From NCBI GenBank assembly GCA_028871195.1, contig JAGWNT010000108.1, positions 1-11,791 of the forward strand: DNA of 11,791 nt. Direction: 5' to 3'. Of this stretch, positions 6,585 to 11,791 are shown piece by piece. The translations under genes and the position numbers were made by a program. This DNA is from REEB85 sp018971455 (GTDB lineage: Bacteria > Pseudomonadota > Alphaproteobacteria > Acetobacterales > Acetobacteraceae). Positions within the stretch are counted from its first letter, which is position 1; each line of letters begins with the position of its first letter. Under the pieces are notes generated by a model, which did no database searches, was not told the DNA's origin, and saw only the letters and a list, made by a program, of their open reading frames with translations.

Positions 6585-7801
6585 GCCCCGCCCCCCCCCC
6601 CGCCGGGGCGGACCCGGCGGGCGACGCCCCGGCCCTGCGCATCCCGCCGCCCGCCTTCCTCGCCGACCCGCCGCTCGCCGCCATTCTCGCCGCCCTGCCC
6701 GCCGCCCGCCTGGTTGGCGGCTGCGTGCGCGACAGCATCGCCGGCCACCCCATCGCCGATATCGACCTCGCCACCCCGGACCCGCCGGCGGCGGTGATCC
6801 GCGCCCTCGCCGCCGGCGGCCTGCGCACCGCCCCCACCGGCCTCGCCCACGGCACGGTGACCGCCATCGCCGGCCATCGCGGCTACGAAATCACCACCCT
6901 GCGCCGCGACGTCGCCACCGACGGGCGGCACGCCACCGTCGCCTTCACCGATGACTGGCGCGCGGATGCGGCGCGGCGGGACTTCACCATCAACGCCCTC
7001 TCGATGACGGCCGACGGCGCGGTGTTCGATTATTTCGGCGGCCTCGCCGACCTCGCCGCCGGCCGCCTGCGCTTCGTCGGCGACCCGGCCGCCCGCCTCG
7101 CCGAGGACCACCTGCGCAGCCTGCGCTTCTTCCGCTTCCTCGCCCGCTACGCCAGCGCCCCGCCCGACGCCGCCACCCTCGCCGCCCTGGCTGCCGCCAC
7201 CCCCGGCCTCGCCCGGCTCTCGCCCGAGCGCGTCTGGAGCGAGCTCAAGCGCATTCTCGCCGCCCCCGACCCCACCGGCGCCATTGCGCTGATGAGCCGC
7301 CTCGGCATCCTCGCCGCCATCCTGCCCGAGGGCGCCGACCCCGACCGCCTCGCCCGCCTCGTCGCCGCCGGCGCGCCCGCCGACCCGCTGCTGCGCCTCG
7401 CCGCCCTGCTCACCGGCGACCCGCTGGCACTCGCCGCCCGCCTGCGCCTGTCAACCCAGGAGGCGACCCACCTCGCCGCCCTGCGAACCCCCGCGCCGGA
7501 GCCGGGCGAGACGGCGCTGCGCCAGGCCCTGGCCGACACACCCCGACCGATCCTCGACCACCGGCTCTGGCTCGCCGACGCGCCGGCCACGGCGCACCGC
7601 CTGCTCGACGGCCTCGCCGTGCCCGTCTTCGCGGTGCATGGCCGCGACCTGGCGAAGCTCGGCATCCCCGCCGGGCCCGACATGGGCCGCGCACTGGCCC
7701 GCCTGCGGGCGTGGTGGCGCGAGACCGGCTGCACCGCCGACCGCGCCGCCTGCCTCGCCGAGCTGCGCCGCTGGCAGGGCGGCCCGCCCGATCAGAGATA
7801 G
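6581..7801 (+). CDS. CCA tRNA nucleotidyltransferase (class II poly(A) polymerase-like)
   Basis: This 406-residue enzyme adds or repairs the 3' CCA of tRNAs. The nucleotidyltransferase head has VGGCVRD (45-51), the catalytic DID (60-62), TTLRRDVATDGRHATVAFTD (105-124), RRDFTINALSM (132-142) and EDHLRSLRFFRFLARY (175-190), all standard for class II CCA enzymes and poly(A) polymerases. The remaining helical body (190-406) is the tRNA-binding part. The ATG at 6581 overlaps the DUF6111 stop. The open frame extends back to 6266, but that would overlap two coupled genes. Codons 4-7 contain a run of eleven C (6591-6601). The 3' end overlaps the opposing glycosyltransferase gene by 10 bp. A poly(A) polymerase role is the alternative, but alphaproteobacteria usually carry this gene as the CCA enzyme. 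Confidence 0.93.
   Translation: MSPAPPPAGADPAGDAPALRIPPPAFLADPPLAAILAALPAARLVGGCVRDSIAGHPIADIDLATPDPPAAVIRALAAGGLRTAPTGLAHGTVTAIAGHRGYEITTLRRDVATDGRHATVAFTDDWRADAARRDFTINALSMTADGAVFDYFGGLADLAAGRLRFVGDPAARLAEDHLRSLRFFRFLARYASAPPDAATLAALAAATPGLARLSPERVWSELKRILAAPDPTGAIALMSRLGILAAILPEGADPDRLARLVAAGAPADPLLRLAALLTGDPLALAARLRLSTQEATHLAALRTPAPEPGETALRQALADTPRPILDHRLWLADAPATAHRLLDGLAVPVFAVHGRDLAKLGIPAGPDMGRALARLRAWWRETGCTADRAACLAELRRWQGGPPDQR
6591..6601 (+). repeat. Homopolymer tract of 11 C in the 5' end of the CCA transferase gene
   Basis: Eleven consecutive C lie ten bases after the first base of the start codon and encode part of the A-P-P-P stretch. A change of one base would shift the frame before any conserved residue. 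It could be a slippage site, or a place where the sequence itself is unreliable. The count given is that in the supplied sequence. Confidence 0.95.
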
Positions 7802-8595
7802 GAATCCAGCGTGCGCAGCATCTCCCGCCGGGGCGGCGCCGGCGGGCCGGCGGCGAGGAAGGCAACCGCCTCGCGCCGCGCCGCCGCCCCGTCATAGCTG
7901 GCGGCGACCGGGCGCAGATGGCGGATCGGCGCCGCATCCACCACCCCCATCTTCCACCCCCGCGCCGCCGCCACCGCCGCCCACCGCACATCGAGCCCCC
8001 AGCACCAGCGCAGATCGGGAAACGGCAGCAGCTCGGCGAAGGTGTCGCGGTGCAGCAGCGTGACCGGCCCGATCTCGACAAACCCGGTGCGCCGCGACGC
8101 GGTGGCCCAGTGGCGCTGCGTCACCGTGAAGGTGCCGTAGGAGAGGTAGCGATGCGCCGGCTGGGCGAGCTTGAAGCCGCGATGCCGCGCCTCGCCGACC
8201 AGCCGGTCAACGAACCCCTCCGCCACCTCGATGTCGTCATCGACGACCAGCAGCCAGTCATAGCCTGTGAGATCGCGCCCGGCGATCGCGCGGTTGATGT
8301 TCTCGAACTTGCCGCAAGAGCCCATCGGCGCGGTCGCGACCTCGACGTGATGGCGGGTGCGCCGAAGCTGCCCGATCACGCCGCGCAGTGCCGTCGCGCG
8401 CTCCGGCACCTCGACGGCGGCGAGCAGGATGCGCTGGGGCGCTGCCGCATCGGCGCGCTGGCGGACGCGCCGGCGCGTGCCGAGGGCGACGAGGGCCAGC
8501 TCATGCAGCCGGTCGGCCAGCCGCAGCAGCCGGTGATAGCGCCGCCAGCCGCCAGACCGCAGGCAGCCATCTGCGGTGTCAAAGAAATCGGTCAT
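7792..8595 (-). CDS. Putative GT-A fold glycosyltransferase (family 2 / DUF707-like)
   Basis: This 267-residue protein is probably a sugar transferase acting on a cell-surface glycan. A Rossmann-like N-terminal half (QRILLAAVEVPERA, 54-67) leads to KFENINRAI (96-104) and a DxD-type metal site in YDWLLVVDDDIEV (112-124, D119-D121). The C-terminal half has LAQPAHRYLSYGTFTVTQRHW (143-163), FVEIGPVTLLHRDTF (172-186), CWGLDVRW (198-205) and KMGVVDAAPIRHLRP (215-229). The QPA...FVE...WGLD...GVVD...H order recalls DUF707 proteins more than classical GT2 enzymes. Donor and acceptor are unknown. The ATG at 8595 has AAAGG 6 nt upstream. The gene is divergent from the GT2-GT4 pair, suggesting a shared control region, and its last 10 bp overlap the CCA gene on the other strand. 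Confidence 0.75.
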   Translation of the reverse strand: MTDFFDTADGCLRSGGWRRYHRLLRLADRLHELALVALGTRRRVRQRADAAAPQRILLAAVEVPERATALRGVIGQLRRTRHHVEVATAPMGSCGKFENINRAIAGRDLTGYDWLLVVDDDIEVAEGFVDRLVGEARHRGFKLAQPAHRYLSYGTFTVTQRHWATASRRTGFVEIGPVTLLHRDTFAELLPFPDLRWCWGLDVRWAAVAAARGWKMGVVDAAPIRHLRPVAASYDGAAARREAVAFLAAGPPAPPRREMLRTLDSYL

Positions 8596-8679
8596 GGGGC
8601 GCCTTTGCGATAACGGGCCACCCGCGGGCGGCCACCCGCATCCTGGCCCGGCCGCGGCCGCGTCCAGCGCGAAAAGAAC

Positions 8680-8698
8680 GTGACGGCCGGCCCGTCAC
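8680..8698. promoter_or_regulatory. Inverted repeat, possible operator
   Basis: GTGACGG (8680-8686) and its exact reverse complement CCGTCAC (8692-8698) are separated by five bases. A further CGTGAC at 8719-8724 repeats the left half (8679-8684) at a distance of exactly 40 bp. Placement between divergent genes fits a regulator site better than a terminator, and no T-run follows. Confidence 0.4.
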
Positions 8699-8751
8699 TT
8701 CGAATTACATACACCGCCCGTGACCCTTCGCCGATCCTGCGCCCCTGCAAT

Positions 8752-8757
8752 GGGAGG
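8752..8757 (+). promoter_or_regulatory. Ribosome binding site deciding the GT2 start
   Basis: GGGAGG lies 7 nt before the ATG at 8765. The other in-frame starts are placed badly: the ATG at 8759 is one base away, and the ATG at 8750 and GTG at 8720 lie upstream of the site. Confidence 0.75.
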
Positions 8758-8764
8758 CATGCTG

Positions 8765-9658
8765 ATGGGCTCGTGCGCCGCATCCATCGTCATCTGCACC
8801 AGGAACCGCGCCAATTCGTTGGCGCGTGCGCTGCGCTCGCTGGCGGCTAGCGAACCGCCGGAGAGCGGCGGATGGGAAGTGATCGTGGTGGACAATGCCA
8901 GCACCGACGACACCGCCAGCGTCATCCACCGGTTCGCGGACGAAGCCGGGCGTGTAGTGCCGATTCGCACCATCCGCGAGGCGCGGCCAGGTCTGGCCCA
9001 TGCCCGCAACGCCGGGTTGCGGGCGGCGCGCGGCGAAATCATCCTGCTGACGGATGACGACTGCCTGGTGTCCGCCGAGTGGCTGCGAACGGCGCTGCGC
9101 CTGCTGCACGACGACCCGATGCAGCTGATCGGCGGGCGGGTGGAGCTGTTCGACCCCGAAGACCTCCCGCTGGCGATCAAGACCGCGCGAGAGCGGGCGA
9201 CCCTGAAGGATTTCAGCGCGCTGTGGGGCTTCGTTCACGGCGCCAACATGGCGATGGGCCGCGCGGTCATCGCCCGGATCGGCGGGTTTGACGTACGATT
9301 CGGCGCCGGTGCCGCCCTGCGCTCCGCCGAGGATACCGACTTCGTTTTCCGCGCCTGGCGCGCCGGCGTGCCGGTTGTCTATGAGCCCGATCTGCTGGTC
9401 CATCACCACCACGGGCGGCGCGGCGCGCGGACCTGGCGGCGCCAGAGCGGCGATTACGCCATCGGCATCGGCGCCATGGCGGCCAAGCACGCGCACGCCG
9501 GGGATTACCGGCTGGTGAAGGCGGCCTACTGGTACCTGCGCGCCGCCCTGCGCCTGTGGCGCGACGACCGGCGCGCATGGCCCGAGCTGCGGGCGCGCTT
9601 GCAGGTTCTCACCGGCGCGCTCGGCTATTGGCGGGTCCGCAACCGGGCCGCGGCGTAG
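8765..9658 (+). CDS. Glycosyltransferase family 2
   Basis: This 297-residue inverting sugar transferase of the GT-A fold uses a nucleotide-sugar donor and most likely works at the cytoplasmic face of the inner membrane on a surface glycan. SIVICTRNRANSLARALRSL (7-26) and VIVVDNASTDDT (39-50) are the classic GT2 N-terminus. EARPGLAHARNAGLRAARGE (72-91), the metal site TDDDC (96-100), FVHGANMAMGR (156-166) and the acidic AEDTDFVFR (188-196) with a base-like Asp follow, then VYEPDLLVHHHHGRR (205-219). No membrane helix is seen; the C-terminal 60 residues are Arg/Leu-rich and may lie on the membrane. The start at 8765 gives the usual N-terminus directly before the first beta strand. The next glycosyltransferase follows after 12 bp, so the two form an operon. 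Sugar and linkage cannot be told. Confidence 0.93.
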   Translation: MGSCAASIVICTRNRANSLARALRSLAASEPPESGGWEVIVVDNASTDDTASVIHRFADEAGRVVPIRTIREARPGLAHARNAGLRAARGEIILLTDDDCLVSAEWLRTALRLLHDDPMQLIGGRVELFDPEDLPLAIKTARERATLKDFSALWGFVHGANMAMGRAVIARIGGFDVRFGAGAALRSAEDTDFVFRAWRAGVPVVYEPDLLVHHHHGRRGARTWRRQSGDYAIGIGAMAAKHAHAGDYRLVKAAYWYLRAALRLWRDDRRAWPELRARLQVLTGALGYWRVRNRAAA

Positions 9659-9670
9659 GGCGGGCCGGAT

Positions 9671-11038
9671 ATGCAGCACCAAACCGCCCGGGCCGCATTG
9701 CGGTCCGCATCCGCGCAGACTGCCCCCCTCGTCATCACGCCGACGCTGCCGCCCGTCTCCGGGCGGGACGAGCAGGGCGTCAACCGCCGCCTCGGGCTGT
9801 TCCTCGGGGCCTTGGGCAGCGGCGGGGCACCGATCCGCATTCTGCGCCTCGTGCGTGACAGCCTCGTGCGCGAATGGGAGGGGCGGCTTGATGAGCTGTC
9901 ATCGCGCGAGTCGCAGTACTGGGGGCTTGCGGTCGATATTCGCCTGATCGCGCGGCGCAGCCGGGCGGAGACCTTCCTGAGCCATTATGTCCGTGGCATC
10001 ACCGACGCCGCCCAGCAGCCTGATTTCTTTCCCTTCGGCGGCCCGCAGGCGGTTCAGGCCATCGCCGCGGAGCTCGACCGATGCGCCGGGATCGTGTTCG
10101 TCCATCGCCTGCCCGCCATGGCCGCCGTGCTGCAAACACGGCGGCGGCCGGCGCGCCTGTTCTTCGATCTCGACGACGTGGAACACCGCATGCGCCTGCG
10201 CCAGGCGCTGCAACGGCCGATCTGGCCGGGCAAGCTGCTCTACGCGGCCCACGCGCCCGCGCTCCTGCGCGCCGAGCAGCGCGGGGCGGCGATCAGCCGC
10301 GCCACCTTCGTGTGCTCGGATCGTGACCGCGCCCATCTGGCGCGCCTTGGGGTGCGCCGGGTGGCGAGCCTTCCGAACGCCGTGCGCTTTCCCGCCACCG
10401 TGCCGCCGCTGGCCGACGCGCCCACCATTCTCTACCTCGGCGTGATGAGCTACGCGCCGAACATCGCGGCGGCCGAGCGGCTGGCCCGGCGCATCATGCC
10501 GCTGGTCTGGCAGGCCGCGCCGCGGGCCAGATTGCTCGTCGCCGGCGACGGCAGCCGCGAGTTGCCAAGTGCCACGGGCGGCGACCCCCGCGTGGAGTAT
10601 CTCGGCTACGTCCCCGATCTAGATGCGCTCTATGCCCGCGCGCGCCTGGTGTGCTGCCCGATCACCAATGGCGGCGGCACGCGCATCAAGCTGATCGAGG
10701 CGGCGGCGTATGGCAGGGCGATGGTCGCAACGCGGATCGGCGCGGAGGGGCTGGCTTTCAAGAACAACGCAGAAATTCTGCTGCGGGACGACGATGCCGG
10801 CCTGGCCGAGGCGTGTGTCAGGCTTCTGGCCGACGATGCCGCGTGCGCGGCGATTGGGCGCGCCGCCAACGCGCGGGCGCTGGCACTCTACGATAGCTCG
10901 CATATTCAGGGCAAAATCAGGACGATTTTCGCCCCGATGGGAACCCAGACCGCCCCGGCGCCAGCCTTGGCACGCTATCCCCGGCCCCTTGCTGCCCGCG
11001 GCGCCGCGGAGCGGAATATTATTGAACTGGCCCGGTAG
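9671..11038 (+). CDS. Glycosyltransferase, GT-B fold (family 4-like)
   Basis: This 455-residue retaining-type sugar transferase is likely. The N-terminal domain begins PLVITPTLPPVSGRDEQGVN (19-38), the usual glycine/substrate loop of GT4 enzymes, and contains FVHRLPAMAAVL (143-154) and FFDLDDVEHRMRLRQAL (164-180). The domain boundary reads FVCSDRDR (213-220), then SLPNAVRF. The C-terminal domain has ILYLGVMSYAPNIAAAERL (253-271), LLVAGDG (288-294), VEYLGYVPDLDALYARA (308-324), and the donor-binding GGGTRIKLIEAAAYGRAMVA (334-353) with conserved Glu 343. It follows the GT2 gene by 12 bp with only a weak ribosome binding site, so coupling is likely. The last 35 residues are not conserved-looking. 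It probably adds a sugar to the same glycan as its neighbour. Confidence 0.92.
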   Translation: MQHQTARAALRSASAQTAPLVITPTLPPVSGRDEQGVNRRLGLFLGALGSGGAPIRILRLVRDSLVREWEGRLDELSSRESQYWGLAVDIRLIARRSRAETFLSHYVRGITDAAQQPDFFPFGGPQAVQAIAAELDRCAGIVFVHRLPAMAAVLQTRRRPARLFFDLDDVEHRMRLRQALQRPIWPGKLLYAAHAPALLRAEQRGAAISRATFVCSDRDRAHLARLGVRRVASLPNAVRFPATVPPLADAPTILYLGVMSYAPNIAAAERLARRIMPLVWQAAPRARLLVAGDGSRELPSATGGDPRVEYLGYVPDLDALYARARLVCCPITNGGGTRIKLIEAAAYGRAMVATRIGAEGLAFKNNAEILLRDDDAGLAEACVRLLADDAACAAIGRAANARALALYDSSHIQGKIRTIFAPMGTQTAPAPALARYPRPLAARGAAERNIIELAR

Positions 11039-11191
11039 CATTGACTTTGGAGAGATCAACCGCCGCCCCCCCTGTGGCCGACGAAGGCGTGTTCCATCTG
11101 GCCGACGGACAAGCTGGCGCTGGGAGAGATCGTCACTCCCGGTGTGTTCGAAGCCTCGAATTGCAATTATGCCAACAATCGCAATGTTTTC

Positions 11192-11220
11192 TTGCAATAG
11201 CCCTGCTCAACGGCGACAAT
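11192..11220 (+). promoter_or_regulatory. Candidate sigma-70 promoter for the methyltransferase gene
   Basis: TTGCAA (11192-11197, 4 of 6 to TTGACA) and GACAAT (11215-11220, 4 of 6 to TATAAT) are separated by exactly 17 bp, in the AT-rich part of the gap. Transcription would begin near 11227, about 30 nt before the start codon. This is the best promoter match I found in the window, but it is based on hexamer resemblance only. Confidence 0.4.
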
Positions 11221-11247
11221 TTCGACCTCAACTAGCAATGCATTTTT

Positions 11248-11251
11248 AGGA
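11248..11251 (+). promoter_or_regulatory. Ribosome binding site deciding the methyltransferase start
   Basis: AGGA lies 7 nt before the GTG at 11259. An in-frame TAG at 11247-11249 rules out any earlier start, so this GTG is the first possible one. Confidence 0.65.
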
Positions 11252-11258
11252 TCGCGAC

Positions 11259-11791
11259 GTGCTGCCATTGCTGAGCAGGCTTGTCCGCCACCCCGCCAAA
11301 GGTGAGCGTCGCACCACCTATCGGGACCGTTATGCCATCGCCAGCGTGCTGTCGTTGCTGCCGCTGCCTCTGGCGAGAATCCTGGCGCTGTTCGGCTCGG
11401 ACAAGCAGCGGCCGGGTGAGCATTCCTATGGCGCGGCCTATGCGGCGGTCTTCGGGCCATTCCGCTACCGGCGCACGAAACTGCTCGAGATCGGGCTGCT
11501 GAGCGGCGATTCGCTGCTCGCCTGGCGCTGCTACTTCCCCCGTGGAACCACCATCGGGGCCGATATCGAGCCGAAGCAGCATCTGGCAGGGGCCAGAACC
11601 CGCATCTACACGACGGACCAAAGCTCGGCCGACGACCTCGCGACGCTGGCAGCGAAGGAAGGCCCGTTCGATATCATCATCGACGACGGCTCGCACCAGA
11701 ACGCCCACCAGATATTCACCTTCCACGCGCTGTTCGACAGCCTGCGTGATGGCGGCGTCTATGTGATCGAGGATGTGCAAACCTCGTTCTG
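11259..11791 (+). CDS. SAM-dependent class I methyltransferase, MycE-like (N-terminal part)
   Basis: The first 177 codons are present; the right edge cuts the gene. After a leader with YRDRYAIASVLSLLPLPLARI (21-41) comes KLLEIGLLSGDSL (74-86), the SAM-binding glycine motif. It is followed by WRCYFPRGTTIGADIEPKQ (89-107) with the acidic end of beta strand 2, then FDIIIDDGSHQNAHQI (137-152) and LRDGGVYVIEDVQTSF (162-177). The IDDGSH and VIEDVQTS motifs are shared with the sugar O-methyltransferase MycE of mycinamicin synthesis and its relatives, where acidic residues bind magnesium. A role in O-methylating a sugar is therefore plausible, and the two glycosyltransferases just upstream fit. The target is unknown. 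Start at GTG 11259 is the first one after an in-frame stop. It may have its own promoter. Confidence 0.85.
   Translation, partial: MLPLLSRLVRHPAKGERRTTYRDRYAIASVLSLLPLPLARILALFGSDKQRPGEHSYGAAYAAVFGPFRYRRTKLLEIGLLSGDSLLAWRCYFPRGTTIGADIEPKQHLAGARTRIYTTDQSSADDLATLAAKEGPFDIIIDDGSHQNAHQIFTFHALFDSLRDGGVYVIEDVQTSF

Larger units (their letters stand above)
8596..8764. other. Divergent control region between two glycosyltransferase genes
   Basis: This 169-bp gap holds, from left to right, the AAAGG ribosome binding site of the leftward gene (8602-8606), GC-rich sequence, an inverted repeat (8680-8698), a less GC-rich stretch TTCGAATTACATACA (8699-8713), and the GGGAGG ribosome binding site of the rightward gene. 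An open frame reaches back to a GTG at 8720, but the ribosome binding site supports a later start. No clear sigma-70 hexamer pair was found. Confidence 0.5.
11039..11258. other. Intergenic region with AT-rich right half
   Basis: This 220-bp gap shows no convincing gene. The left half is GC-rich with a 5-bp stem (GGGAG 11122-11126 / CTCCC 11136-11140) lacking a T-run. From about 11159 the composition drops markedly in GC, with a 10-bp palindrome AATTGCAATT (11159-11168) and several GCAAT/TTGCAAT copies (to 11198), then a promoter-like pair. A short open stretch in the frame of the upstream gene (ending at 11202) has no usable start. Confidence 0.55.

Noticed and set aside
6083..7111. Minus-strand frame opposite the CCA-transferase gene, Gly-rich
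   Set aside because: Mirror frame of the DID and RRDFTINA-containing enzyme, with no independent start signal or motif.
10996..11009. Perfect 14-bp palindrome CCGCGGCGCCGCGG near the end of the GT4 gene, considered as a terminator
   Set aside because: It is inside the coding region, has no loop as an exact palindrome and no T-run after it. Such palindromes are common by chance at this GC content.
11122..11140. GGGAG/CTCCC hairpin after the GT4 gene, considered as a terminator
   Set aside because: Five-base stem with a nine-base loop and no T-run; too weak to call.
11048..11202. Open stretch in the GT4 frame whose translation (…ALGEIVTPGVFEAS…) looks protein-like, considered as a gene remnant
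   Set aside because: It follows two stops, has no good start codon and is too short to match to any family by eye.
11041..11235. Short 64-codon open frame from TTG after the GT4 gene
   Set aside because: No ribosome binding site, no recognisable motif, and its composition shifts abruptly midway, as expected for non-coding DNA.

Overview
The window is very GC-rich, with codon third positions almost always G or C, and the genes are packed with 4-bp start/stop overlaps. Gene content and order (a MoxR-DUF58-DUF4159 cluster divergent from DUF1285-NUDIX-DUF6111-CCA transferase) are typical of Alphaproteobacteria. The style suggests Rhodospirillales/Acetobacteraceae. That placement is an inference from gene order as I remember it, not from a database search.

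Region 1 (1-4876, minus strand) is a four-gene operon read right to left: a MoxR AAA+ ATPase, a DUF58 protein, a large membrane protein with a BatA-like N-terminus and a C-terminal DUF4159 domain, and the start of another membrane protein that leaves the window at its left edge. All three junctions are 4-bp overlaps (GTGA, ATGA, ATGA), so the products are probably made in linked amounts. MoxR ATPases are thought to act as chaperones on vWA-type partners. Here the partners sit at or in the inner membrane, and their substrate is unknown.

Region 2 (5040-7801, plus strand) is divergent from region 1 and holds DUF1285, a NudL-type CoA pyrophosphatase, a tiny DUF6111 membrane protein and the CCA-adding tRNA nucleotidyltransferase. 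The last three overlap by 4 bp each. This looks like an ordinary chromosomal housekeeping block. Its one oddity is a run of eleven C directly after the start of the CCA enzyme.

Region 3 (7792-11791) is a surface-glycan type block. A GT-A fold glycosyltransferase lies on the minus strand, with its 3' end overlapping the CCA gene by 10 bp. Divergent from it is a pair of plus-strand genes, a family 2 and a GT-B (GT4-like) glycosyltransferase. After a comparatively AT-rich 220-bp gap comes the start of a SAM-dependent methyltransferase of the MycE-like type, cut by the right edge. Together these could build and O-methylate a polysaccharide or a glycosylated product, but no polymerase, flippase or sugar-nucleotide gene is in view to name it.

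No RNA genes, insertion sequences, CRISPR arrays or clear intrinsic terminators were seen. The most interesting unexplained items are the uncharacterised MoxR/DUF58/DUF4159 machine with its degenerate metal sites and internal signal-peptide-like segment, the inverted repeat between the divergent glycosyltransferases, and the AT-rich promoter-like segment before the methyltransferase.
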